A DNA stretch of 32,953 nucleotides from Betaproteobacteria bacterium HGW-Betaproteobacteria-6 (GTDB lineage Bacteria; Pseudomonadota; Gammaproteobacteria; Burkholderiales; Rhodocyclaceae), in assembly GCA_002842145.1 (NCBI GenBank), contig PHCF01000013.1, forward strand, positions 1 through 32,953. Direction: 5' to 3'. Positions 23,055 to 30,824 of the stretch are shown piece by piece (position 1 is the stretch's first letter; every line of letters begins with the position of its first letter). The notes beneath the pieces were generated by a model, which saw only the letters and a list, made by a program, of their open reading frames with translations, searched no databases and was not told the DNA's origin. The translations under genes and the position numbers were made by a program.

Positions 23055-23896
23055 AAACTACCCTGACATTCCGGGCCGCCGTGCTTTCGCTATTTATCTT
23101 TGCGATGTTCATCGGTACCTGGCATCTCGCCACCCAAGCCCCGAAGGAAAGCGCGGCAGCCCAAGCCGTAAATGCCGAATACGCCGAACTGATGGGGAAG
23201 GGAGCCGAGAAAACAGGCGGCTTCCCGTCGCCGGAAAAGGTCGGTAGCGCCTTCGTCAAATACCTGTCCGATCCTTTTTACGACAACGGTCCGAACGACA
23301 AGGGGATTGGCATCCAGGTCGGCTACTCGTTGCTGCGTGTCGGCACCGGCTTCCTGCTTGCCATGCTGTTCGCCTTGCCGCTCGGCTTCGTAATTGGCAT
23401 GTCGCCGCTGATGACCAAGGCGCTCAATCCCTTCATCCAGATTCTCAAGCCGATCTCGCCATTGGCCTGGATGCCGCTCGCGCTCTATACCTTGAAGGAC
23501 TCCGAAGTCTCGGGCATTTTCGTGATCTTCATCTGCTCGTTGTGGCCGATGCTGATCAATACCGCCTTCGGCGTCGCCGGCGTGCGGCGCGACTGGATCA
23601 ATGTCGCCCGGACGCTGGAAGTCAATCCGTTGCGCAAGGCCTTCCTGGTCATCCTGCCCGCTGCCGCGCCGACCATCCTGACCGGCATGCGCATTTCGAT
23701 GGGGATCGCCTGGATCGTCATCGTCGCGGCCGAGATGCTGGTCGGCGGCACCGGAATTGGCTACTTCGTGTGGAACGAATGGAACAACCTGGCTCTCCCT
23801 AATGTCATTTTCGCGATCACCATGATTGGTCTGGTCGGCATGGCGCTCGACCTCGGTTTCGGCACCTTGCAAAAATTCGTCACCTACCGGGAATAA
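23051..23896 (+). CDS. ABC transporter permease, nitrate/cyanate/taurine type
   Basis: This 281-residue protein has a helix near residue 8-27, a periplasmic insert (about 28-80) and about five further helices. The coupling loop is at VARTLEVNPLRKAFLVILPAAAPTILTGMRI, the EAA-type motif that binds the ATPase. It is related to NrtB/CynB/SsuC. ATG 23051 follows AAGGAGTCACC and overlaps the 18-residue leader ORF. It lies between the binding protein and ATPase genes, completing one importer. Substrate is inferred as cyanate or a similar anion. Confidence 0.92.
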   Translation: MKTTLTFRAAVLSLFIFAMFIGTWHLATQAPKESAAAQAVNAEYAELMGKGAEKTGGFPSPEKVGSAFVKYLSDPFYDNGPNDKGIGIQVGYSLLRVGTGFLLAMLFALPLGFVIGMSPLMTKALNPFIQILKPISPLAWMPLALYTLKDSEVSGIFVIFICSLWPMLINTAFGVAGVRRDWINVARTLEVNPLRKAFLVILPAAAPTILTGMRISMGIAWIVIVAAEMLVGGTGIGYFVWNEWNNLALPNVIFAITMIGLVGMALDLGFGTLQKFVTYRE

Positions 23897-23901
23897 GCAT
23901 C

Positions 23902-24822
23902 ATGACCGCACATTTTCTCAGCGTTGAAGGTCTCTCCAAGATCTATCCGACGGCCGATGGCAAACCTGGTACGCCGGTCTTCGAGGACATCCACTTTGCC
24001 ATCGAAAGAGGCGAATTCATCTGCATCATCGGCCACTCCGGGTGCGGCAAGACGACTATCCTCAATGTTCTGGCCGGCCTTGAAGAAGCCAGCGCCGGCG
24101 GGGCGATCATGGATGACCGGGAAATCGATGGTCCCAGCCTGGATCGCGGTGTCGTATTCCAGGGCCACGCCCTGATGCCGTGGATGACGGTGCTCGGCAA
24201 CGTCGCCTTCGCCACCAAGTCGCGCTGGCCCGATTGGTCCAAGGCGCAGATCGAGGAGCATTGCACGACCTACCTCGAGATGGTCGGCCTCGGTCACGCC
24301 ATCCACAAGAAGCCGGCCGAGTTGTCGGGCGGCATGAAACAGCGTGTCGGCATCGCCCGCGCCTTTGCCATCGAGCCCAAGATGCTGCTCCTCGACGAGC
24401 CGTTCGGGGCGCTTGATGCGCTGACCCGCGGGACGATTCAGGACGAGTTGCTGAAGATCGTCCGGGCGACGCAACAGACCGTTTTCATGATCACCCATGA
24501 TGTCGACGAGGCCATCCTGCTCGCCGACAAGGTGATCCTGATGAGCAACGGGCCGCTCGCCAAGATCGCCGAGATCGTCGAGATCACCATGCCGCGTGAC
24601 CGGACCCGGGCCGAGATGCACCACGACCCGCAGTTCTACCGCATCCGCAATCACCTCGTCGATTTTCTGGTGAATCGCTCGAAAAGCTATGCCGGCAGTG
24701 ACGCTGCGCAACTGCACGACGCCAAGCACCCGCCGGTGGTCCGCCCCGGCCTCGTTCCCGACGGCACGCCCTCTGGCGACAACGGCGGCCGCCCCGTTCT
24801 CAAGCAAGTCGTCAATCAATAA
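23902..24822 (+). CDS. ABC transporter ATPase, NrtD/CynD type
   Basis: This 306-residue protein has Walker A GHSGCGKTT (about 44-52), Q-loop FQGHALMPWMTVLGNV, signature LSGGMKQRVGIARA (about 140), Walker B LLLDEPFGALD (about 162-172) and the switch His in FMITHDVDEA. After about 265 it adds a hydrophilic tail ending HPPVVRPGLVPDGTPSGDNGG. It powers the permease encoded five bases upstream. The same operon ends with cyanase, 23 bases downstream. This is a typical anion-importer ATPase length plus a short tail. Confidence 0.94.
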   Translation: MTAHFLSVEGLSKIYPTADGKPGTPVFEDIHFAIERGEFICIIGHSGCGKTTILNVLAGLEEASAGGAIMDDREIDGPSLDRGVVFQGHALMPWMTVLGNVAFATKSRWPDWSKAQIEEHCTTYLEMVGLGHAIHKKPAELSGGMKQRVGIARAFAIEPKMLLLDEPFGALDALTRGTIQDELLKIVRATQQTVFMITHDVDEAILLADKVILMSNGPLAKIAEIVEITMPRDRTRAEMHHDPQFYRIRNHLVDFLVNRSKSYAGSDAAQLHDAKHPPVVRPGLVPDGTPSGDNGGRPVLKQVVNQ

Positions 24823-24845
24823 CCCCCCCAACCAGGAGCACCACC

Positions 24846-25289
24846 ATGAACCGCAACGACATTACCGAAATGATCATCGGCGCCAAGATTGCCAAGGGCA
24901 TCAAATGGGCTGACGTCGCCACCCAGATCGGCCTCTCCAAGGAGTGGGTGACGGCAGCCTGCCTGGGCCAGATGGCGCTCGACGCCAAGCAGGCGGCGAT
25001 CATCGCCGAAACCTTCGAGCTGCCGCCCGAGGCTGTCGCCATCCTCCAGGCAGTGCCGTACAAGGGTTCGCTGCCGACCGCCGTACCTACCGATCCGCTG
25101 ATCTACCGTTTCTACGAACTGATCAGCGTCTATGGCACGACCTTCAAGGAGCTGATCCACGAAGAATTCGGCGACGGCATCATGTCCGCCATCGATTTCA
25201 AGATGGATCTGCAGCGCGAAGCCAACCCGATGGGTGACCGGGTCAGCATCACCATGTCGGGCAAGTTCCTGCCCTACAAGACCTACTAA
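24846..25289 (+). CDS. cynS: cyanase (cyanate hydratase)
   Basis: This 147-residue protein converts cyanate and bicarbonate to ammonia and CO2 in the cytoplasm. The N-terminal helix-turn-helix-like domain has WADVATQIGLSKEWVTAACLGQ. The C-terminal catalytic domain has R88, E91 (LIYRFYELISVYG) and S114 (GDGIMSAIDFKMD), spaced exactly as R96/E99/S122 of the E. coli enzyme. The start follows CCAGGAGCACCACC. It is the last gene of the ABC unit, which explains the importer as cyanate uptake. The enzyme makes carbamate/CO2 and ammonia, so the module can supply nitrogen. Confidence 0.97.
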   Translation: MNRNDITEMIIGAKIAKGIKWADVATQIGLSKEWVTAACLGQMALDAKQAAIIAETFELPPEAVAILQAVPYKGSLPTAVPTDPLIYRFYELISVYGTTFKELIHEEFGDGIMSAIDFKMDLQREANPMGDRVSITMSGKFLPYKTY

Positions 25290-25297
25290 TCCACCCG

Positions 25298-25317
25298 TTC
25301 CCCGCCGCGGCGGGGAA
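25298..25317. repeat. perfect 20-bp GC-rich palindrome
   Basis: TTCCCCGCCGCGGCGGGGAA lies nine bases after cynS. It can form a hairpin only by opening its centre, and no T-run follows, so it is a weak terminator at best. It may be an operator or a stabilising mRNA hairpin. Confidence 0.6.
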
Positions 25318-25340
25318 TCCCACGCAAGCCGGTGCTGAAC

Positions 25341-25356
25341 GCCCGTTTTGACGGGC
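25341..25356 (+). repeat. small hairpin GCCCGT-TTTG-ACGGGC
   Basis: A perfect 6-bp stem with a TTTG loop lies 53 bases before the OsmC-like start. No T-run follows. It could influence mRNA stability or mark a 5' leader. Confidence 0.45.
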
Positions 25357-25409
25357 AGGGCAGCGCTCAACCTGAATTTCGTATTTCCCGACCTTACTGG
25401 AGCCTCAAA

Positions 25410-25952
25410 ATGACTGAAACGACCAAAACCTACCTTCGCCCGATCGACCGCGATGGACTGCTGAAATTTGCCGCCGGCGGCAAGGAAAACCCCGAACGCC
25501 GCGGGACCAACAAGGTGCACACCGTGATGCAGGGCCAGTTCCGCTCGTGGAGCTTCGTCGGCATCCATAACCCGGTGGTCGTTGATGAGCCGCTCCACCT
25601 GTTCGGCGAGAACACCGCGCCGGCTCCGGGTGAAGTTGTCCTCTCCGCCCTTGGCGGCTGCCTCGGCGTCGGCATCACGGCGATTGCCACGCATCGCCAG
25701 GTCAAACTCTCCCGCCTCGAAATCTTCCTCGAAGCCGACATCGGCAATACGGCTGCCTGGGGGGCCGGCGGTGCCGAGCGTCTGCCGGCCGACATGGGTT
25801 TCAAGGAAATCCGCGTCAAGGTCATCGTCGAAGGCGATGCCAGCCAGGAAGAACTGGACGACATCGTGCAGAAGGCCAATTACTACTCGCCGGTTGCCAA
25901 CACGATGCGCAACCCGATTCCTTTCACCATCGCCAAGGTTGACGAGGCCTGA
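25410..25952 (+). CDS. OsmC-family protein
   Basis: This is 180 residues from ATG 25410 after CTGGAGCC; the open frame upstream to 25332 is not used. The core has APAPGEVVLSALGGCLGVGITAIATHRQV, with the single conserved Cys in GGCLGVG, and FKEIRVKVIVEGDASQEELDDIVQKANYYSPVANTM. The second peroxidatic Cys of classical Ohr/OsmC (in YCP-like context) is Ser in YYSPVANT, so thiol peroxidase activity may be absent or different. OsmC-fold proteins reduce hydroperoxides or act as sulfur-handling proteins. It ends just before the AhpD-like gene. Confidence 0.86.
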   Translation: MTETTKTYLRPIDRDGLLKFAAGGKENPERRGTNKVHTVMQGQFRSWSFVGIHNPVVVDEPLHLFGENTAPAPGEVVLSALGGCLGVGITAIATHRQVKLSRLEIFLEADIGNTAAWGAGGAERLPADMGFKEIRVKVIVEGDASQEELDDIVQKANYYSPVANTMRNPIPFTIAKVDEA

Positions 25953-25953
25953 G

Positions 25954-26298
25954 ATGAGCAAATCGTTTTCGGTCATCACCGGGGACGTCTCCAAGGCGCT
26001 GGGCAAGTTGCGCAGCGCCATTCCGGAGACGATGAAAGGCTTTGGCCAGATGTCGCAGGCAGCCTTGGCCGAAGGCAGCTTGTCGGCCCTGCACAAGGAG
26101 CTGACGGCGCTTGCCATCGGTGTCGCCTCGCGCTGCGATGCCTGCATCGGTTTTCATGTGAAGGCCCTGATCAAGCTCGGGGTGAGCCGCGAGCAACTGA
26201 TGGAAACGCTGGCCATCTGCGTTTACATGGGCGGCGGCCCGACCCTGATGTATGCCGCCGAAGCCGTCCGAGCCTACGACGAGTTCGAAGGCGCCTGA
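25954..26298 (+). CDS. AhpD-like / carboxymuconolactone decarboxylase-family protein
   Basis: This is 114 residues from ATG 25954, one base after the OsmC stop. The core is ELTALAIGVASRCDACIGFHVKALIKLGVSREQLMETLAI, with CDAC followed after two residues by His, the CxxCxxxH arrangement of AhpD. Such proteins relay thiol electrons to peroxiredoxins or detoxify small molecules. It pairs with OsmC here in what looks like a redox unit. Start and length are typical. Confidence 0.9.
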   Translation: MSKSFSVITGDVSKALGKLRSAIPETMKGFGQMSQAALAEGSLSALHKELTALAIGVASRCDACIGFHVKALIKLGVSREQLMETLAICVYMGGGPTLMYAAEAVRAYDEFEGA

Positions 26299-26310
26299 TG
26301 CCGTCCGGTT

Positions 26311-26339
26311 CGCCCCTGCGGTCGATGCCAGCGGGGGCG
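26311..26339 (+). repeat. intergenic hairpin
   Basis: CGCCCCTGC (26311-26319) pairs with GCGGGGGCG (26331-26339) with one mismatch and an 11-base loop. There is no T-run, so it is an unlikely simple terminator. Confidence 0.4.
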
Positions 26340-26365
26340 GGCATCCCCATTGAAAGTCAGCAGAA

Positions 26366-27514
26366 ATGAATAATCGCACCCTGATCATCGGTAGCGGCCT
26401 GGCCGGTATCACCCTCGTTCGCGAGCTTCGCAAGCTCGACAAGGCGCGCGAAATCATCGTCATCACGGCCGATGATGGCGCTTTCTATTCGAAGCCCAAC
26501 CTGTCCAACGCCTTCGCTGCCAACAAGCGGCCGGAGGACATGGTGCTCACCCCCGCCGACAAGCTGGAGCGCGACCTTGGCATCCAGATCATGGCGCATA
26601 CCGCCGTCGCCCACATCGACGCTGGTCGTCGGGAAGTCGTGTGTACGCGGGGCTCGCTGGCCTATGACCAACTCGTCCTGGCCGTCGGCGCCTCGCAGAT
26701 TCCGCTGCCGCTGGCCGGCGATGGTGTCCAGGATGCGATCTCGATCAACAGCCTGGCCGATTACGCTCGCCTGCGCAGCCGGCTGGTTGGGAAACGCAGC
26801 GTCGCCATCGTCGGCGCCGGGCTGATCGGCTGTGAATTCGCCAACGACCTGCGTCTGGGCGATTTTGCCGTCGACGTCTACGACCAGATCGAACAGCCGA
26901 TGGGCCGCCTGTTGCCGCCTGCAGCGGCGGAGCAATTGCGCGACAAGTTGACCGCCATCGGCGTTGGCTTTCATCTCGGAACGCGACTTGAAGCCATCCG
27001 GCGCGACGGCGAGCGTTACGTGCTGATCGACGGCCAGGGCAATGCCCGGGCCTACGACCTCGTGTTGTCGGCCATCGGCCTGCGGCCCAATCTCGGTCTG
27101 GCCAAGACGGCCGGGCTGGCCACCGGTGTGGGCATCGTCACCGACGCCTTCCTGCGAACCTCAGCCCCGAATATCTTCGCGCTGGGCGATTGCGTCGAGC
27201 AGGGCGGGTTGTTCCTGCCTTACGTCATGCCGATCATGCTCGGCGCCAAAAAGCTGGCTGGCACCCTGACCGGCAACCCCGATCCGGTCAGTTATCCGGC
27301 GATGCCCATCGTGCTCAAGACACCGGCTTGCCCGACCGTCGTTTCGCCGCCGCCCAGCCCTGTCGGTCACTGGGATGCGACGCTCTCCGAGGACGGTTTG
27401 CGGGCGCTTTTCGTCGATCAGGCGAGCGGGCAGCCCAGCGGTTTTGTCGTGCAGGGCAGTTTCACCAAGGAGCGCATGGCGCTGGCCGCCTTGATGCCGA
27501 ATTTGAGCGCCTGA
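26366..27514 (+). CDS. rubredoxin-NAD(P)+ reductase-like FAD oxidoreductase
   Basis: This 382-residue protein has FAD-binding LIIGSGLAGITLVRELRKLD at the N-terminus, a second NAD(P)H fold VAIVGAGLIGCEFANDL (about 147-163), the FAD contact TSAPNIFALGDCVE (about 267-280) and an extended C-terminal domain. It lacks the paired redox Cys of thioredoxin reductases. It matches rubredoxin reductase and related NAD(P)H oxidoreductases. The rubredoxin at 21297 is the likely acceptor; the gap of 4.9 kb and a separate transcript make that inference. The start follows weak AAAGTCAGCAGAA; no better one is seen. Confidence 0.87.
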   Translation: MNNRTLIIGSGLAGITLVRELRKLDKAREIIVITADDGAFYSKPNLSNAFAANKRPEDMVLTPADKLERDLGIQIMAHTAVAHIDAGRREVVCTRGSLAYDQLVLAVGASQIPLPLAGDGVQDAISINSLADYARLRSRLVGKRSVAIVGAGLIGCEFANDLRLGDFAVDVYDQIEQPMGRLLPPAAAEQLRDKLTAIGVGFHLGTRLEAIRRDGERYVLIDGQGNARAYDLVLSAIGLRPNLGLAKTAGLATGVGIVTDAFLRTSAPNIFALGDCVEQGGLFLPYVMPIMLGAKKLAGTLTGNPDPVSYPAMPIVLKTPACPTVVSPPPSPVGHWDATLSEDGLRALFVDQASGQPSGFVVQGSFTKERMALAALMPNLSA

Positions 27515-27550
27515 CCCCATTTTTGCCCTGGCCGAGGGGCGGGATCGATT

Positions 27551-27587
27551 GCTACGGTCAACCAGGAAAAAAGGCCAAAAATCAAAT
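27551..27587 (-). repeat. dispersed repeat, copy 2
   Basis: On the minus strand it reads TTTTTTCCTGGTTGACCGTA, preceded by ATTTGATTTTTGGCC. It aligns with 18156-18191 with few changes and a one-base gap on each side of the T-run. Confidence 0.55.
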
Positions 27588-27614
27588 CGCCGGCAGCGGT
27601 CTGTTCATTTGAGC

Positions 27615-27642
27615 TTGCTTCGCCCCCTAAAAGCCCTAAAAT
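27615..27642 (+). promoter_or_regulatory. candidate sigma-70 promoter for HU
   Basis: TTGCTT, a 16-base gap and TAAAAT lie about 70 bases before ATG 27711. The -35 is only half-consensus; the -10 is good. Confidence 0.4.
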
Positions 27643-27710
27643 TGCGCCCCTTCCGGCGCCTTGGTTTTTCCGGTGCGCCAAGCCAGCTTTGACCAAACCG
27701 AGGAATGACC

Positions 27711-27989
27711 ATGAATAAATCCGAACTGATCGATGCCATCGCCGAAGAAGCCGGCCTGACCAAGGCTGATGCCGCCAAGGCCCTGGATGCCGTGACCGGC
27801 GCCATCGTTGCTGCCGTCGCTGCCGGCGATACCGTTTCCCTGATCGGTTTCGGCACTTTCAAGGCATCGGCCCGCGCGGCCCGCGAAGGCAAGAACCCGA
27901 AGACCGGCGAAAAGCTGTCGATCGCGGCGACCACCGTGCCGAAGTTCTCGGCTGGCAGCAACTTCAAGGCAGCCGTCGCCAAGAAGTAA
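27711..27989 (+). CDS. hup: HU-family nucleoid DNA-binding protein
   Basis: This is 92 residues from ATG 27711, spaced well from AGGA; ATG 27705 is too close to it. The family pattern is clear: MNKSELIDAIAEEAGLTKADAAKALDAV, then VSLIGFGTFKASARAAREGKNPKTGEKL, then VPKFSAGSNFKAAV. HU bends and compacts DNA as a dimer. It is a single-gene transcript with a promoter candidate and a strong terminator. Confidence 0.96.
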   Translation: MNKSELIDAIAEEAGLTKADAAKALDAVTGAIVAAVAAGDTVSLIGFGTFKASARAAREGKNPKTGEKLSIAATTVPKFSAGSNFKAAVAKK

Positions 27990-28004
27990 TCCGGCGCCCG
28001 GCAA

Positions 28005-28039
28005 AAAAAGCCCCAGAGTCTGGATTTCTGGGGCTTTTT
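28005..28039. terminator. Rho-independent terminator after HU, likely bidirectional
   Basis: AAAAAGCCCCAGA pairs with TCTGGGGCTTTTT around a nine-base loop. It has a T-run after the stem on the plus strand and A-run before it, so it can stop transcription on both strands. It begins 15 bases after the HU stop. Confidence 0.95.
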
Positions 28040-28067
28040 GTTTTCTGATCCCGCGTTTTCAAAGTGA

Positions 28068-28955
28068 ATGGCCATGACTTTCAAAGACAGTTCGTCCGAT
28101 TTCCAGATCATCGATGTCGCGTTGATCGAACCCGATCCGCAGCATCCCCGACAGAACATCGACGAAAGCAGTCTCAAGGGGCTGGCCAATTCGATTCAGA
28201 AAATGGGCGTGATTCACCCGCTGGTGGTCAGGCCGGCCAATGCCGCCGGCCGCTACACGGTGGTCGTTGGCGAGCGTCGCCGGCAGGCCGCCATCCTGGC
28301 TGGCGAGAAAGCGGTGCCGGTCATCGTCCGCGCCTGCGCAGCGGCGGAAACCCTTGAAGTTCAGGTTTTCGAAAATATCGGCCTGGGCGTGCGTTCGGCG
28401 CTCGAGGCGCGTGAGATGGCCAACGCCATTCAGACCATCGCGGCGCGTTTCGCGTCGCCCGATGAGGCGGCCCAGCACTTTGGCCGCGCCCCTACCTGGC
28501 TGGCCCAGGCGACGGCGGCCGCCAATTTGTCGGAGAAGGTCACCGCCCTGCTCGATGCCGGCAAGATTTCCAGCACCGGTGCCGCCGTGCAGCTCGAAAG
28601 GCTGGCAAAAAAGAACGAGGCCAAGGCCGACGTCCTGATCGACCGGATCGAGCAATTGCCCGAGGGCGAGAAGGTATCGAAGAAAGTCGTCGACAGCGCG
28701 CTGTCGGAAGTCACCGGCGGGCGGAAAAAGAAGGAAAGCGCGGCTGCCGATGAGCCGGTCGTTTCGGCATTGCCGGCATCCGACGTTCCGCCTTGGGAAG
28801 ACCTGCCGGAGGCGCCCCCCGTCTCCAGCGCCCGGCGTCGGATCAGTCAGGACAAGGTCAAACTCGTCGCCGAACTGCTCGGCCTGGACGATGGCGACGA
28901 GGAAGAAGTGCTCATTCGACTGATCGACGAATTCCTGGCGCAGAAGAATTCCTGA
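28068..28955 (+). CDS. ParB/KorB-like DNA-binding partition-type protein, without ParA
   Basis: This 295-residue protein has an N-terminal ParB/Srx-type domain (about 15-110): IDVALIEPDPQHPRQNIDESSLKGLANSIQKMGVIHPLVVRP and VVGERRRQAAILAG, the GERR CTP-binding patch of ParB family. A helix-turn-helix-like segment follows (FGRAPTWLAQATAAANLSEKVTALLDAG, about 140-165) and an acidic/Lys C-terminus. No parA neighbour is seen. It could be a plasmid- or island-derived regulator, or a chromosomal nucleoid-associated protein beside HU. Start ATG 28068 is preceded by only weak purines. It converges with the antiporter gene, 15 bases apart. Confidence 0.86.
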   Translation: MAMTFKDSSSDFQIIDVALIEPDPQHPRQNIDESSLKGLANSIQKMGVIHPLVVRPANAAGRYTVVVGERRRQAAILAGEKAVPVIVRACAAAETLEVQVFENIGLGVRSALEAREMANAIQTIAARFASPDEAAQHFGRAPTWLAQATAAANLSEKVTALLDAGKISSTGAAVQLERLAKKNEAKADVLIDRIEQLPEGEKVSKKVVDSALSEVTGGRKKKESAAADEPVVSALPASDVPPWEDLPEAPPVSSARRRISQDKVKLVAELLGLDDGDEEEVLIRLIDEFLAQKNS

Positions 28956-28970
28956 TCCATCGGGCGCGCC

Positions 28971-30677
28971 TCAAGCCGTCCCGGCCTGCCGGGCAAAACG
29001 GGCCAGGACGTGGCCGGCCATGCCTTTGGCCAGTTCTTCCTCGCCGTAAAAAACGGCGCCCAGACCGTCCTTGCGCAGCATCTCCGATTCATTCTCGCTG
29101 TGGGTGCGCAGCACGATCTCGATGTCCGGATTGAGCGTTCTCGCCGTGTCGATCATTTGCCGGATGTTGATCGGGTCAGGGCTGGCAATGACCAGCATCG
29201 CTGCCTCGGCGATGTGCGCCTGAATCAGGACGGAAGGCTCGCTGGCATCTCCCGAGACGGCGGCGAGCCCCCTTTTGCGCAAGCCTTCGACCAGTTCCCG
29301 GTTCTGCTCGGCGACCACGTATGGGATCCCCTGCCGATCCAGCGCCTCGGAAATCCGCCGCCCAACCCGACCGTAACCGACCAGCACCACCTGCTTCTCG
29401 AGAAACTTGCGTTCGGTGCTCATCGGCAGTTCGGCAAACGGATCGCCGCGTTGCTCAAGCGTCCGGGCCTTGGCTGAGCGGCCCAGCACCCAGCGCCGCA
29501 AGGGTTCGATGGCCGAGAACATGAGCGGGTTGAGGGCAATCGAGAACAGCGCGCCGGCCAGGATCAGGCTCATCCCTTCGTTCGTCATCAAGCCAAGGGA
29601 CTGGCCCAGCCCGGCCAGAATGAACGAGAACTCGCCGATCTGGGCGAGGCTGGCGGCGACGGTCAGGGCGGTGTTGAGCGGGTAGCGCAGGGCGAGGACC
29701 AGGGCCATGGCGGCCAGCGTTTTGCCGACCATGACGATGGCGACGACGCCGAGGACCTGCCATGGCTTGTCGACCAGGATCGATGGCTGGAAGAGCATGC
29801 CGACGGAAACGAAGAAGAGGACGGAGAAGGCGTCGCGCAGCGGCAGGGATTCTTCGGCCGCGCGATGGCTGAATTCCGACTCGCGCATGACCATGCCGGC
29901 AAAGAAGGCGCCCAGTGCGAACGACACGCTGAACTGCAGAGCCGCGCCATAGGCGATGCCGATGGCGGCGGCGACGACCGACAGCGTGAACAGTTCCCGC
30001 GAGCCGGTGGCGGCGATGTGCCAGAGCAGCCACGGAATGACCTTGCGGCCGACGATCATCATCAGCCCGATGAAGGCGCAGACCTCGAGCAGGGTCTTGG
30101 CGACGGCGATCCAGATTTCCTGCGTGCCACCGGCTGACTGCGCTTCGCCGCCGAGAATGCCGGCCAGCGGCGGCAACAGGACGAGGACGAGTACCGTGGC
30201 CAGGTCTTCGACCACCAGCCAGCCGACAGCGATCTTCCCGTTCATGTTGTCGAGAATGCCCTTGGCTTCCAGCGCCTTGAGCAGTACGACGGTACTGGCG
30301 CAGGACAGCGAAAGACCGAAGAGCAGGCTGTGTCCCAATTCCCAGCCCCAGCTCCGGGCGACAGCCATGCCGAGCAGGGTCGCGCAGGCCATCTGGACGA
30401 CGGCGCCGGGGACGGCGATGCGCTTGACGGCCATCAGGTCGCCCAGCGAGAAATGCAGGCCGACGCCGAACATCAGCAACATCACGCCGATTTCGGACAG
30501 CTGGGCGGCGATGCTCATGTCGGCGACAAAGCCCGGTGTGGCCGGGCCGATCAAGATGCCGGCGGCGAGGTAGCCGACCAGCGCGGGCAGTTTTATGCGC
30601 TCGGCGACGAAGCCAAGAATCAAAGCCATGCCGAAGCCGGCGGCGAGCGTGGTGATCAGGGGAATGCTGTGGTCCAT
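28971..30677 (-). CDS. Kef/YbaL-type monovalent cation:proton antiporter with RCK domain
   Basis: This 568-residue protein has about 12 membrane helices (1-390) with LVGYLAAGILIGPATPGF, SCASTVVLLKALEAKG and VVEDLATVLVLVLLP, the CPA2 antiporter pattern. A cytoplasmic RCK/TrkA-N domain follows from about residue 425 (VVLVGYGRVGRRISEAL, NAD-type Rossmann) with GDASEPSVL. Such proteins export K+ or Na+ for pH or electrophile stress; the ion is inferred. It starts at ATG 30677 and is divergent from gluQ. It resembles YbaL more than KefB/C in having no clear glutathione site. Confidence 0.9.
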   Translation of the reverse strand: MDHSIPLITTLAAGFGMALILGFVAERIKLPALVGYLAAGILIGPATPGFVADMSIAAQLSEIGVMLLMFGVGLHFSLGDLMAVKRIAVPGAVVQMACATLLGMAVARSWGWELGHSLLFGLSLSCASTVVLLKALEAKGILDNMNGKIAVGWLVVEDLATVLVLVLLPPLAGILGGEAQSAGGTQEIWIAVAKTLLEVCAFIGLMMIVGRKVIPWLLWHIAATGSRELFTLSVVAAAIGIAYGAALQFSVSFALGAFFAGMVMRESEFSHRAAEESLPLRDAFSVLFFVSVGMLFQPSILVDKPWQVLGVVAIVMVGKTLAAMALVLALRYPLNTALTVAASLAQIGEFSFILAGLGQSLGLMTNEGMSLILAGALFSIALNPLMFSAIEPLRRWVLGRSAKARTLEQRGDPFAELPMSTERKFLEKQVVLVGYGRVGRRISEALDRQGIPYVVAEQNRELVEGLRKRGLAAVSGDASEPSVLIQAHIAEAAMLVIASPDPINIRQMIDTARTLNPDIEIVLRTHSENESEMLRKDGLGAVFYGEEELAKGMAGHVLARFARQAGTA

Positions 30678-30824
30678 GGGGGCCCTTGCTGGTTATGGGA
30701 CGGCTCCCTTTCGGACAAGCCGGTCTGCCCGAAGATTCCCGGCCTCGATGCCGGATGCTTCGTTTGCCGGCTGATCGCTTGGTATAGTCGCGAACCGGAT
30801 TCGCTCCCGCCATCGTTCAAAATC

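Noticed and set aside
29455..30813. 452-codon minus-strand frame alongside the antiporter
   Set aside because: It is Arg/Pro/His-rich, typical of an out-of-frame GC-rich shadow. The antiporter frame has all motifs.
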